From: Helicobacter pylori
GTDB lineage: Bacteria > Campylobacterota > Campylobacteria > Campylobacterales > Helicobacteraceae
DNA: 64,000 bases
Direction of reading: 5' to 3'
NCBI RefSeq assembly: GCF_001653455.1
Contig: NZ_CP011486.1
Location: 1,506,311-1,570,310, forward strand
Below are positions 45,773 to 55,734 of this stretch, piece after piece; position 1 is the stretch's first letter, and the number at the start of each line of letters is the position of its first letter. The notes beneath the pieces were generated by a model, which was given only the letters and a program-made list of their open reading frames with translations, did no database searches and was not told the DNA's origin. Both the position numbers and the translations under genes were made by a program.

Positions 45773-46534
45773 TTAAACGGATTCTATCTGCAATGACTTC
45801 TTATCTTCATTGGCTTGTTGCGTTTTTAGGCGTAAAGTGGCAACTACAATGCATGCGGGTATGGTTACTCTATAAGCTGGTCCTGCAATATCAATCGCTG
45901 TCCATACGCCTGTAATGATCCAGCCAACAGGGCCTGTTAAAAAGTTCAGGGTTCTTGTAAGCACTTGATCGCCTGCAAGCGATAAACCGCGCCCTAGAAT
46001 GGTTTTTGCTACCGCATTCGCAACAATGACCGCTAGTTGATAAGATTTAAAGCCTCCCATTTTAAACAGCGTTAAAGTCGCCGCGCTTAAGGCTTGTCTG
46101 TTTAAATTGTCGGTGTTTTTTATGGACAATTCATCGCACATTTCTTTGACTTCTTCATCGTCCATTTCTTCTAAACTTCTTTCTAAGATTTTAGAAAGCA
46201 TGTTTTGTTCAATTAAAGTTGTCTCTGATTTTTTGCTGTAATTGACCTTTAATTTATCGCACACATCGCATAAAATCTCTTTGTATAAGACCCCTTCGCC
46301 TTTAATAAAGCTCGCAAAACTATTGCTCCCATAGTATTGCAACTCTTCAGCGATTCTTTCTGCGTATTTAGCGTAATCATCGCCATGCCTTTTGTATTCT
46401 ATGGAGCTTGTGAGTTTTTCATTGTGTCTTTTTTCGCCGTCTTTACCAAAAACAAGCACCTCAAACAAATCCAATAAATCACTAGATTCCAATTGCTTTA
46501 AAAATTCCAAATCTCTATCATATTTGTATGCCAT
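45773..46534 (-). CDS. DUF3944/YaaW-like protein (intact paralogue)
   Basis: 253 aa from the ATG at 46534 ([20 protein letters not shown]); a longer upstream frame to 46591 lacks support. The first 40 residues match the short DUF3944 module, followed by a UPF0174/YaaW-like region ([22 protein letters not shown]) and two glycine-rich hydrophobic stretches ([17 protein letters not shown] and [22 protein letters not shown]) that may insert in a membrane. It ends without the C-terminal helix of the neighbour. Function unknown. Confidence 0.85.
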   Translation of the reverse strand: MAYKYDRDLEFLKQLESSDLLDLFEVLVFGKDGEKRHNEKLTSSIEYKRHGDDYAKYAERIAEELQYYGSNSFASFIKGEGVLYKEILCDVCDKLKVNYSKKSETTLIEQNMLSKILERSLEEMDDEEVKEMCDELSIKNTDNLNRQALSAATLTLFKMGGFKSYQLAVIVANAVAKTILGRGLSLAGDQVLTRTLNFLTGPVGWIITGVWTAIDIAGPAYRVTIPACIVVATLRLKTQQANEDKKSLQIESV

Positions 46535-46727
46535 ATTATTCCTTTGTATTGTTTTATCACTTATTGAAAACCAATAGCTTTCGCACTCCATCGTTGTTTC
46601 GCTAAAGTGATTACTGATTTTAATATCATTTGTCTAAAACTACACTTAATATTCTAAAAAGGCTTAAACATCAAAACCCAACGCCCTTTATGGATTTCAT
46701 GTTTCAAAACATCGCTTCTTTTAAACA

Positions 46728-47306
46728 TTAATTGGAGCGGTTGCTATTCTTATTGTAGTGCTTGTGGCTAGGGTTTTTAGCATCAATGCTTTGGTTATTG
46801 CTTGATTGGTATATTCCTTTTCTAAAAAAAACAACCAATAAAATAATGGCTAAAAAGAAAATAGCTACACAAATAAAAATGCGGGTTGCATTAGCTTCAT
46901 TAGAATTTGCTTGAGCGGTTTCACTAACAGATTGTTTCATACTATCATTAAATTTTATTTTCACTTGCTTGTTGTGCTTCTGGGTGTAAAGATTTACTAG
47001 GATTTGCTTTAACAATTCCATTAATAACATTAATAAGTCGTTCCATGTCTTCTTGTCTCTGATCCTCATGTATGACCAAACAACACCAAGTAGTCAATAT
47101 TACCCACAAAAAAAAACGAACCGCAAAACCAAGCAATCTGCAGTGTAAATCCTACTAAACCTGTTAAAGGAGTATCACCCAGTCCTGTAAGAACAAATGG
47201 AAAACAAAGAATGACCCAAAGAATAAAGCTGAATACAGCCGAAAAAACTCTACCATGCAAGAAAAACGCTACCCTATGGAAGAAATACAGCTAGTGTATA
47301 AATCAC
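46728..47306 (-). pseudogene. Membrane protein broken by frameshifts, with an A9/T9 tract
   Basis: Three frames join to make one small membrane protein. A GTG at 47306 after AGGAG (MIYTLAVFLP) or a TTG at 47260 could begin it; FILWVILCFPFVLTGLG and GFTLQIAWFCGSFFF are hydrophobic helices. A T9 run (plus-strand A9, 47108-47116) shifts the frame after GSFFF; changing it by one base would continue into LWVILTTWCCLVIHEDQRQ. A second shift near 46962 (extra A) separates NPSKSLHPEAQQASENK from FNDSMKQSVSETAQ. The end (ATRIFICVAIFFLAIILLVVF… SSNNQ) resembles the tail of the broken YaaW-like gene. No function known. Confidence 0.65.
47108..47116. repeat. A9 (T9 on the coding strand) homopolymer
   Basis: Nine A on the plus strand inside the broken membrane protein gene. 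A slip of one base would rejoin two hydrophobic segments into one frame. Possible phase switch. Confidence 0.6.
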
Positions 47307-47314
47307 AACTTACT

Positions 47315-47358
47315 CCTTAATTTTATTCCTACCGCTCGCTCAAATCCCACCAAACCAC
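47315..47358. repeat. Leader repeat, copy 2 of 2
   Basis: Matches 45217-45261 almost fully; it precedes the broken membrane protein gene. See copy 1. Confidence 0.75.
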
Positions 47359-47453
47359 AAGCAAAAGAATTAAAAAGAAAAATAAAAGAAAGAATAAGCT
47401 CAATCTTTCAAAACTAAGCAACAAGAAGTTCTTTTGTCAGGTAATACTCTTTG

Positions 47454-47479
47454 GCTTTTAACAAGCGAATGTTAAAAGC
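47454..47479. terminator. Perfect stem-loop just past the 16S 3' end
   Basis: GCTTTTAAC pairs with GTTAAAAGC over 8 loop bases, 9-16 bases beyond the 16S rRNA end. No T-run follows on the minus strand, so this may be an RNA end-processing stem rather than a plain terminator. Confidence 0.5.
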
Positions 47480-47489
47480 TTTTCTCTAG

Positions 47490-48993
<1,504 letters not shown>

Positions 48994-49075
48994 GTGTTTG
49001 TCCTTAAAGCTCTTTTGTTTTTTGATAGGCTATTGTTATTTCTAACAATAGCTTTAGCGTATCACAAGAACTCGT

Positions 49076-49081
49076 TTTATA
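49076..49081 (-). promoter_or_regulatory. Candidate -10 box for 16S rRNA
   Basis: Minus-strand TATAAA between the terminator at 49146 and the 16S start, about 83 bases upstream of it. No reliable -35. Other A/T-rich boxes (TTGTATCATTATGAT, near 49210) could serve too, though they lie behind the terminator. Confidence 0.35.
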
Positions 49082-49145
49082 CTTTATTGAATAAAACGGG
49101 TTGTGTTCTTAAGTATTACAACAACAAAACAGAAAGAAACTTTTT

Positions 49146-49169
49146 AAAAAGGTTAGCCAAACGCTAACC
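49146..49169 (-). terminator. Rho-independent terminator between fic and 16S
   Basis: Minus-strand GGTTAGC-GTTTG-GCTAACC followed by TTTTT. It would stop transcripts from fic before they reach the 16S promoter. Confidence 0.75.
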
Positions 49170-49482
49170 TTAAAATACTCTTATGCCATTCAGTCATTAA
49201 TCATAATGATACAATCACCATCATTTAATGATATTGACTGGCATTAGTTGGATAAGAATTTCTTATAAAAGAATGAAAGCTATTGAAACTCCCACTTTAT
49301 AAGTCATTGCTTATTATTTAAGAATATCCCTTTAAAAAGAACTTCTTCAATTTGCTTAGTTTTCAAAGATCGTTTGCTTGTATTAGCTATCCTTGTCCAT
49401 TACAGAGTGGCTTTTTAAAAGCCCTTGCTGAAACAAGGAAATGAAATTATAGTCATAGAAAGCTTAAGGTTTGCTTAAACTC

Positions 49483-49540
49483 AACAGCACGAAAAACTCC
49501 GTCCTTTAGGGCGGAGATGTAAGTGCATAGCCGTTAGGCT
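49483..49540 (+). mobile_element. Orphan IS200/IS605-type end (copy 2)
   Basis: Stem CTCCGTCC/GGGCGGAG with a TTTA loop and the tail AGATGTAAGTGCATAGCCGT, matching 26640-26700 in nearly all positions. Such stems sit at the right end of IS200/IS605 elements and form the omega-RNA scaffold. No transposase is next to it in the right direction; fic begins 19 bases away on the other strand. Confidence 0.55.
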
Positions 49541-49558
49541 ATTTGGAAGTGAAACAGA

Positions 49559-50296
49559 CTATTTAGAAAAGAAATAGCTAACCATTTCATTGAAATTGTC
49601 TTGACTTTGCAAAATAGTGTCTTTCAAGTAGCCTTTTGTGTTGTCATATTCTTTGATGCCCCTGTAGTAAAAGGCTTTGTGTTCGTTTTCTATGATGAAA
49701 GGCATGATATTGTTTTTCAAACATTCTTTGAACATCACTAATCGCCCCACCCTACCATTGCCATCACTAAAAGGGTGTATCTTTTCAAAAGCCACATGAA
49801 AATCTATGATGTTTTCCAAACTCACTTCAAGGTTGCGTTGGTAATTTTTCACAAGATTTGTCAATTCGCTTTCAACTAATTGGGGTCTTGTTGTGGCGCT
49901 ATTGCCTACAAAATTAGGGCGTTTTTTGAAACCACCAATAACTTCATCAGAACAATTCTTTTTCAAGATTTTGTGTAAAGTCTTGAAGTATTCTAAACTC
50001 AAAGGTTCTTGATAGCTTTCAAGTAAGTAATTCACGCATTCAAAATGATTGATGGTTTCAAAAATATCATCAAGTTTGATATTGGCGTTTTTTTCAGTTA
50101 TAAGAACGGATTTGTCAAAAATATGAGCGGTTTGTTCATAAGTCAAACCGCTTCCTTCAATGCGATTAGAGTTGTAAGAAAATTTGATTTGAATCAGGTG
50201 GTAAATGCCATTTTTGATAGCATTCTTTCTTTCGTGATTCAGTTTTTCTATGAGTTTAGTCAAATTGAGTTTAGTCAAATGCATCTGTCTTTTCAC
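49559..50296 (-). CDS. fic: Fic-domain protein (putative AMP-transferase) with inhibitory helix
   Basis: FIC fold enzyme that usually adds AMP to protein hydroxyls. 245 aa. The active motif HPFSDGNGRVGR lies near residue 174, with all key residues (catalytic His, Asp/Gly/Asn loop, Arg). Near residue 45 the sequence SNRIEG fits the class II inhibitory motif (S/T)xxxE(G/N), so it may be self-restrained. Its flap NFVGNSATTRPQL (near 128) is typical. The 5' end is a GTG at 50296 (ATG at 50284 is an alternative) and directly touches the start of the next gene on the opposite strand. Relative of HP1159; target unknown. Confidence 0.9.
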   Translation of the reverse strand: MKRQMHLTKLNLTKLIEKLNHERKNAIKNGIYHLIQIKFSYNSNRIEGSGLTYEQTAHIFDKSVLITEKNANIKLDDIFETINHFECVNYLLESYQEPLSLEYFKTLHKILKKNCSDEVIGGFKKRPNFVGNSATTRPQLVESELTNLVKNYQRNLEVSLENIIDFHVAFEKIHPFSDGNGRVGRLVMFKECLKNNIMPFIIENEHKAFYYRGIKEYDNTKGYLKDTILQSQDNFNEMVSYFFSK

Positions 50297-50305
50297 CGAG
50301 TAACG

Positions 50306-51733
50306 ATGAGTTATGAAAATGCCGATACCAACAATTTTAAGGGTAATTGCAATGATTGCGTGTCAGATTTCACCCCACAAACCGCAGAAGAATTGACTAA
50401 TTTAATGCTGGATATGATTGCGGTGTTTGATTCTAAATCGTGGGAAGAGGCCGTTTTAAACGCTCCTTTTGAATTTTCTAACAGCTCATCAGAGTGCGGC
50501 TCTGACTTTCCTAAATGCGTGAATCCTTTCAATAACGGGCGTGTCGCTCCCATCTATGAAAAATACGTGCTAACCCCACAATCCGTTATAGATGCGTTTA
50601 GAAGAGCGATCAATCTTGAAGTGAATATCCTAAAATCAGGGTTTGTAGGGCTAGGGTATGAACTTGATGATAATGATGGCAATCTAGGGATAGAAGCTTC
50701 TGCCTTAAATCCTGAAAAATTGTTTGGTAAAACTTTGAATAAAGTTGATATTGTGGAATTAAGAGACATTATCCATGAATTTAGCCACACTAAAGGCTAT
50801 ACGCATAACGGGAATATGACTTATCAAAGGGTGCGCTTGTGTCAAGAAAACGGCGGAGCCATACAAGAATGTGAGGGCGGGAAAGAAGAATTAGTCAATG
50901 GAAAAGAAGAGTTAAAATTTACAAATGGGAAAGAAGTGAAAGATCAAGATGGTTACACTTATAATGTATGCTCTTTTTATAAGGACAACCACCAAGCCTA
51001 CACAGCGGGCAACTACCCCAATTCCATCTACACCAATTGCGCTCAAGTCCCTGCTGGGCTTATAGGGGTTACCACCGCTGTTTGGCAGCAGCTCATCAAT
51101 CAAAACGCCCTCCCTATTAATTTCGCTAATTTGAGCCGTCAAGCCAACTATTTAGACGCTAGCTTGAATGCAAGGGCTTTTGTTAGCTCTATGTTTAATG
51201 CATTCAATCAAAGTTTTTTAACTTCTAGCGTTTCACAATCCTTTAGAAGCCCTATTTTAGGGGTCAATGTTAAAATGGGCTACCAACACTATTTCAATGA
51301 CTACATAGGATTAGCCTATTATGGCATCATCAAATACAATTACGCTCAAGCTAGCGATGAAAAAATCCAACAATTAAGCTATGGTGGGGGAATGGATGTG
51401 TTGTTTGATTTCATCACCACTTACACTAACAAAAAGCAAGACAACCCAATTAAAAAAGTTTTTGCTTCCTCTTTTGGGGTGTTTGGGGGGTTAAGAGGCT
51501 TATACAACAGCTACTACGTTTTCAATCAAGTCAAAGGAAGCGGTAATTTAGACATAGTTACCGGGTTTAACTACCGCTACAAGCATTCTAAATATTCTGT
51601 AGGCATTAGCGTTCCTTTAATCCAAAGCAATATCCAAATCGCTTCTAATAATGGCATCTATGCAGACTCTGTCATTTTGAATGAAGGGGGCAGTCATTTT
51701 AAAGTGTTTTTCAATTACGGGTGGATCTTTTAG
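50306..51733 (+). pseudogene. Hop-family outer-membrane protein, 5'-truncated, with metzincin-like motif
   Basis: 475 aa from the ATG at 50306 (MSYENADTNNFKGN); the open frame continues upstream only as the antisense of fic, so the signal peptide and N-terminal domain are missing. The middle part has a conserved Hop segment (TAEELTNLMLDMIAVFDSK), several Cys pairs, and near residue 157 HEFSHTKGYTH, which fits the metzincin zinc-site HExxHxxGxxH. The last 160 residues form a beta-barrel ending in FFNYGWIF with the terminal aromatic residue needed for outer-membrane insertion. Probably a HopM/HopN-like protein; the exact paralogue is uncertain. Without a signal peptide it is presumably silent but can donate sequence by recombination. 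Confidence 0.75.
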
Positions 51734-51751
51734 GTTTAAAATTTGTTTTAT

Positions 51752-51862
51752 GGGGGATAACTTTTTTCTATACTTACACACTAAAATCAAATGGGCTTTT
51801 AGATTATGTTTGCTTCTATTGGTTGAAACATACCCCCTTAATGGATAATGGTTTTTTCTCAT
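51752..51862 (-). pseudogene. tnpA: tnpA (Y1 transposase) 5' remnant of IS605
   Basis: On the minus strand, divergent from tnpB. It starts MRKNHYPLRGYVSTNRSKHN and reads through AHLILVCKYRKK, matching the N-terminus of IS605-family TnpA, then stops being transposase at about 51755 where it fuses to the 3' flank of the outer-membrane-protein gene. The HUH and catalytic Tyr are lost, as is the left end of the element. Confidence 0.75.
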
Positions 51863-51896
51863 TGTTTAGCCTTATTCATTATTTATAAAAACATTG

Positions 51897-51902
51897 TATA
51901 AT
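51897..51902 (+). promoter_or_regulatory. -10 box for tnpB
   Basis: TATAAT 28 bases before the tnpB start, in a short A/T-rich divergent region shared with tnpA. Confidence 0.55.
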
Positions 51903-51930
51903 GATATAAGATAAAGATAAGGAGTTATTT

Positions 51931-53211
51931 TTGCTTAACGCTATTAAGTTTAGAATTTATCCTAACGCTCAACAAAAAGAGCTTATTTCTAAACATTTTG
52001 GCTGTTCTAGGGTAGTGTATAACTATTTTTTAGATTACCGACAAAAGCAATATGCACAAGGCATTAAAGAAACTTACTTCACCATGCAAAAAGTCTTAAC
52101 CCAAATCAAGCGACAAGAAAAATACCATTATCTCAATGAGTGCAATTCTCAAAGCTTGCAAATGGCGTTAAGAAAACTTGTGAGCGCTTATGATAATTTC
52201 TTTAGTAAAAGAGCGAGATACCCTAAATTCAAATCCAAGAAAAACGCTAAGCAATCTTTTGCAATCCCTCAAAACATAGAAATCCAAACAGAAACTCAAA
52301 CAATCGCACTACCTAAATTCAAAGAGGGTATTAAAGCTAAATTACACAGAGAGTTGCCTAAAGACAGCGTTATCAAACAAGCTTTTATTTCTTGCATAGC
52401 GGATCAATATTTTTGTTCTCTGTCTTATGAAACTAAAGAGCCTATCCCTAAACCTAACACCATTAAAAAAGCTGTAGGTTTAGACATGGGCTTAAACACG
52501 CTCATCGTTACAAGCGATAAAATAGAATACCCACACATTCGCTTTTATCAAAAATTAGAAAAGAAACTCAAACAAGCGCAAAGGAGGTTAAGTAAAAAAG
52601 TAAAAGGCTCAAACAACAGGAAAAAACAAGCTAAAAAGGTGGCTAGATTGCATTTAGCTTGTTCGAACACTAGAGAAGACTACTTGCATAAAATCAGTAA
52701 TGAGATAACCAATCAATACGATTTGATAGGGGTAGAAACTTTGAATATTAAGGGGCTTATGAAAACCTATCATTCTAAAAGCCTTGCTAATGCGAGTTGG
52801 AGGAAATTTTTTACTATGTTAGAATATAAAGCTCAAAGGAAAGGTAAAACCCTTTTACGCATAGATAGATTTTTCCCTAGCACTCAAATATGCTCTTATT
52901 GTGGGGTCAATATAGGCAAAAAACATGAAAGAATCACTAAATTCACTTGTCCTTATTGTAATATCACACACCATAGAGATTACAATGCGAGTGTCAATAT
53001 TAGAAACTACGCTTTAGGCATGCTAGATGATAGGCACAAAGTAAAGATAGATAAAGCTAGGGTAGGGATTATCCGAAGCGATTACACTCATTACACTAAT
53101 GAGTGTGTCAAAGCTTGTGGAGCTTCCTCTAATGGGGTTAGTTCATATGGCAACATATTGGATCTAGCTAGTTATGGAGCTGTGAAGCAAGAAAAAGCTC
53201 AATCGCTTTAG
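51931..53211 (+). CDS. tnpB: IS605-family TnpB (RNA-guided nuclease-type protein)
   Basis: 426 aa, full length for IS605 OrfB. It starts at a TTG after AAGGAG. RuvC active residues are in place: Asp in GLDMGLNTLIV (near 188), Glu in GVETLNIKGL (near 270), and Asp in HHRDYNASVNI (near 351). A zinc-ribbon (CSYCG… CPYC, about residues 317-345) lies between. TnpB proteins cut DNA guided by an RNA made from the right end of the element and help keep copies. Here the partner TnpA is broken, so this element cannot move by itself but the nuclease looks intact. Confidence 0.93.
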   Translation: MLNAIKFRIYPNAQQKELISKHFGCSRVVYNYFLDYRQKQYAQGIKETYFTMQKVLTQIKRQEKYHYLNECNSQSLQMALRKLVSAYDNFFSKRARYPKFKSKKNAKQSFAIPQNIEIQTETQTIALPKFKEGIKAKLHRELPKDSVIKQAFISCIADQYFCSLSYETKEPIPKPNTIKKAVGLDMGLNTLIVTSDKIEYPHIRFYQKLEKKLKQAQRRLSKKVKGSNNRKKQAKKVARLHLACSNTREDYLHKISNEITNQYDLIGVETLNIKGLMKTYHSKSLANASWRKFFTMLEYKAQRKGKTLLRIDRFFPSTQICSYCGVNIGKKHERITKFTCPYCNITHHRDYNASVNIRNYALGMLDDRHKVKIDKARVGIIRSDYTHYTNECVKACGASSNGVSSYGNILDLASYGAVKQEKAQSL

Positions 53212-53227
53212 CGGTTGGGTAATTCAC
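53200..53227 (+). mobile_element. IS605 right end / omega-RNA hairpin
   Basis: Stem CAATCGC/GCGGTTG with a TTTA loop overlapping the tnpB stop codon, then GGTAATTCAC. This is where the TnpB guide RNA scaffold and the element end are expected; the guide would be the sequence immediately after, i.e. the 3' end of the hom pseudogene. Confidence 0.6.
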
Positions 53228-53230
53228 CCC

Positions 53231-54316
53231 CTAAAAACTATAAACGTAACTCACATGAAACATCACAAGGCGTTTAAAAAAAAGCGAAGTGTTTAACCCT
53301 TTGCCATGCGTTTCATAAAAGGAATTCACCGCTAAAGGGATCTTTAAGCCCATTTCAAAGCCATTATGCCTATCCACATTCACACGAATCCCCAAATTCA
53401 AAGGGATTTGAAAAAAACTGGTGTGCATTTTAGCTTGATAATTAGTCAAGTAATTGTTGATAAAATCCATTTGACTCACCCACATGTTCAAACCACTCCC
53501 CACCCAAGAACTCCCCGCTAAAGCAAAGCCTGCATAAAAACCCACGCTAGAATGTTTTTTTTCGTTGTCAATGAAATTAAAAAGGTAGTCTATCCCAAGC
53601 CCATAGAGGTGGTTATTCATTTTGCCTAAACTGGTAACGCCATTGCCCACAAAACCAAAATTACTATAGCCATAGTCATAAAACAAGTAATAACGAAACC
53701 CTTGATTTTTTTTCTTAGTGAAGAAATGCTTATACCCCACGCTCAAACCCACCCCATACATGCTTGAAATGTTTTTAGAATAACTAGTGGGATCAAGCGC
53801 GTTTAAAGAGTTAGAAATTTCAGCGATTTGAGAAGAAAGCGAAGAAAGGATGTTGTTTTGAGAATGATCAAATTGCAATTCTAAATTTTTTAAGTTTTCT
53901 GCCAATTCTAAAGGGTTAGTGGTGGGTTCTTGCATTTTTTCTAACGCTTGGACTAATTTAGGGTTAGACGGGGCGCTATGGCTAAGCATCACTATTTTTT
54001 CAATCCCTTCAAGGGTGGATTGGAGGTAGTAAGCTTCAGCTTGCATTTCAGTGGGGGTTAATTTGGAATGGTTTTTTAAAGCGTTATTGATGTAGTTAAA
54101 GTTATTGGGCATGTTTTTAACTTGACTTTTAACCTGATTGAGTTCATTGATTTGTTTTTGAGCGTTAGAAATCGTTTTGATGCGTTCTTGATTGAAAAAG
54201 GGGTTGTTATGCTCAACTGCATGTGCAATGGAATATTCAACGCCCACGCTCGCATACGCCCCATTTTCTTCAGCGTTGCAAAAAGAGAATAAAGATGAGA
54301 ATAAAAAAGAGAATCT
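53231..54316 (-). pseudogene. Hom-family outer-membrane protein without a start codon
   Basis: HomA/HomB-type porin-like protein. The reading frame starts in mid-signal peptide (FSFLFSSLFSFCNAEE) and proceeds through AYASVGVEYSIAHAVEHNN to the barrel (FRYYLFYDYGYSNFGFVGNG, VSYVYSF at the end). A TAA precedes the signal where Met should be, at 54317-54319. The longest ATG/GTG frame begins 23 codons further in (54247) and would make no signal peptide. It has about 361 residues, roughly half of the normal Hom length, so a central part is also missing. The upstream sequence changes abruptly at about 54317 to a VacA-like fragment on the other strand. Confidence 0.75.
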
Positions 54317-54829
54317 TTACAAACCTTACAAAGTGATGAAAAGGCTTTTAGTAGTGAGCAAGAGGGATTGAAACAAGCGTTAGCTAACGCTAAACATGCA
54401 AGCCCAACACCAAATCCGACACCAAACCCCACAAAACACACAGCGCAAAACACACCCCCTACTCAAGATTTACCTAAAACAAATGTATGGAATGGAGTCT
54501 ATAATATTCAAAATCAAACCTACTCAAAACAAGGCATTTATTACATTGATCCTAATCTTTCAGGACAAAGCGGTCAAAGCGGCAACACGCTTAGCACCTA
54601 TGGTTGGCTTGATTGGTTTACCCTTAAAAATAGTTTTGGCGTCAATGCTAACAACGGCACTTTGATTATAGGGAATGATACAGAGAGCGCAAACACTAAA
54701 GGTTTGATTTGGATAGGAAATGATAAGGGTCTTGTCTATTATAATACTGGAAATTTTAATGCGGCTAACATTTACTTGACCAGTAATTTAAAAACCGGAA
54801 ATGGTTTTTCTGGAGAGAGCGATTTTTAA
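54317..54829 (+). pseudogene. Fragment of a VacA-like autotransporter paralogue
   Basis: An open frame of about 170 codons without a proper start (first GTG/TTG-type start at 54368). Features: a Pro/Asn/Thr-rich stretch (SPTPNPTPNPTKHTA), then WNGVYNIQNQTYSKQGIYY, GTLIIGNDTESANTKG and TGNFNAANIYLTSNLKTGNG, a pattern known from VacA and its giant paralogues (ImaA/FaaA/VlpC). It stops at the repA junction (54824). It is inverted relative to the hom pseudogene and is only a piece. Confidence 0.6.
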
Positions 54830-55699
54830 GACAAATTTATCAATATTAGGCATCGTGTAATCTTTTGGAATGTCTAAAAGCTCCCTGAATTGAGACCATT
54901 CCACGCTCAAAATCCCTGTGCTTTTGTATTGCTTGAGCAAGCGATAGAGCGTTTTAGCGTATTTACCCCTCACTCTTTGGAATTCTAAAAGTTTGAAAGA
55001 AGTGTATTGACCGCCCATTCCTAGATTGTTGAGCAAGTATTGATAGCTATCATTGAGTTGGACATCTAAGTATTCTATAGTTTGGGTTGGCTTATGGATG
55101 CGGATTTCAAATTGTTTGAAAAGCATGTAGCTAGTGTGATCTTCATAGATTTCGCCATTTTCAACATGCTCTCTAATGATCCAAAAATTAGCACCGCTGA
55201 TGTTGTCAAGCAAATTTTTTAAGATTTGCAATAATTGCCTGTTGGTTAAGTTGGATTTGACCATGATCATGCGCTTTAAATCTTGCGGTTCAAAACGAAT
55301 GAGGGTGTTCCCTTGATCTTTAAGCCTTTGAAAAATAGCGAATAAAAGATTGGCTTCCCTTTCGCTCAATTTCCCTAGATTAACCTTATTAGCGTTGTTG
55401 TGGTAGGTGATATAGGTTTTATCTTTAGGGGCGCTAACCACTAAATCTTTGCATGGTGTGGGGGTGGTTTGTGGCTCTTTTGTTGGTGTGGGTTTTTCTT
55501 TTAGAGTGGGTTTTAGTTCTTCTTTTTTGATTTCATGCTTTAATAGTAATTCTTTAATGATTGTGTCTGTTATTTTGTTGATGCGGTCTTGTATTTCTTG
55601 TTTTTGTAGCTCAATTTGTGGGGTTTGTGGGAGTGTATCTAATTCTTTTAACACTTTTTGCAAGTCTGATCTTTGTGTTTCTAATTGATCAAATTCCAC
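54824..55699 (-). pseudogene. repA: repA 5' part: plasmid replication initiator, N-terminal ~292 residues
   Basis: Rep_3-type initiator of H. pylori plasmids. It starts at a GTG (55699) after AAGGAG. An N-terminal coiled, Pro/Lys-rich region leads to the winged-helix domain (KVNLGKLSEREANLLFAIF near residue 110 to EFQRVRGKYAKTLYRLLKQY near 245). It is cut after …PNIDKFVLK; the next 11 codons (IALSRKTISGF) are read from unrelated sequence. The missing C-terminal half is found at 61176 onward on the plus strand. The small-toxin locus is just upstream. Confidence 0.88.
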
Positions 55700-55722
55700 T
55701 CTATACTCCTTATCTTTTGGTG

Positions 55723-55728
55723 TATAAT
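55723..55728 (+). promoter_or_regulatory. -10 box of the antisense RNA near repA
   Basis: TATAAT on the plus strand overlapping, on the other strand, the TTATAC likely used by repA. Drives an RNA antisense to the tiny peptide. Confidence 0.5.
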
Positions 55729-55734
55729 AAGTGT

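Larger units (their letters stand above)
48994..49482. other. 16S leader region and fic 3' flank
   Basis: 489 bases without protein genes. It holds the candidate 16S promoter (about 49076), a terminator (49146-49169), and A/T-rich sequence including an inverted repeat TATTGTTATTTCTAACAATA near 49031. Confidence 0.5.

Noticed and set aside
50045-50305. Upstream extension of the Hop frame to 50045
   Set aside because: This part is the exact antisense of fic and shows no signal peptide, so it is not part of the outer-membrane protein.
51617-51754. Rest of the 81-codon minus-strand frame after the TnpA start
   Set aside because: Beyond about 51755 it is antisense to the Hop gene 3' end; only the first ~37 codons belong to TnpA.
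54076-54453. 125-codon minus-strand frame over the hom/VacA junction
   Set aside because: It is out of frame with hom and crosses an unrelated junction; Cys/Val-rich N-terminus is antisense of the Pro/Asn-rich repeat.
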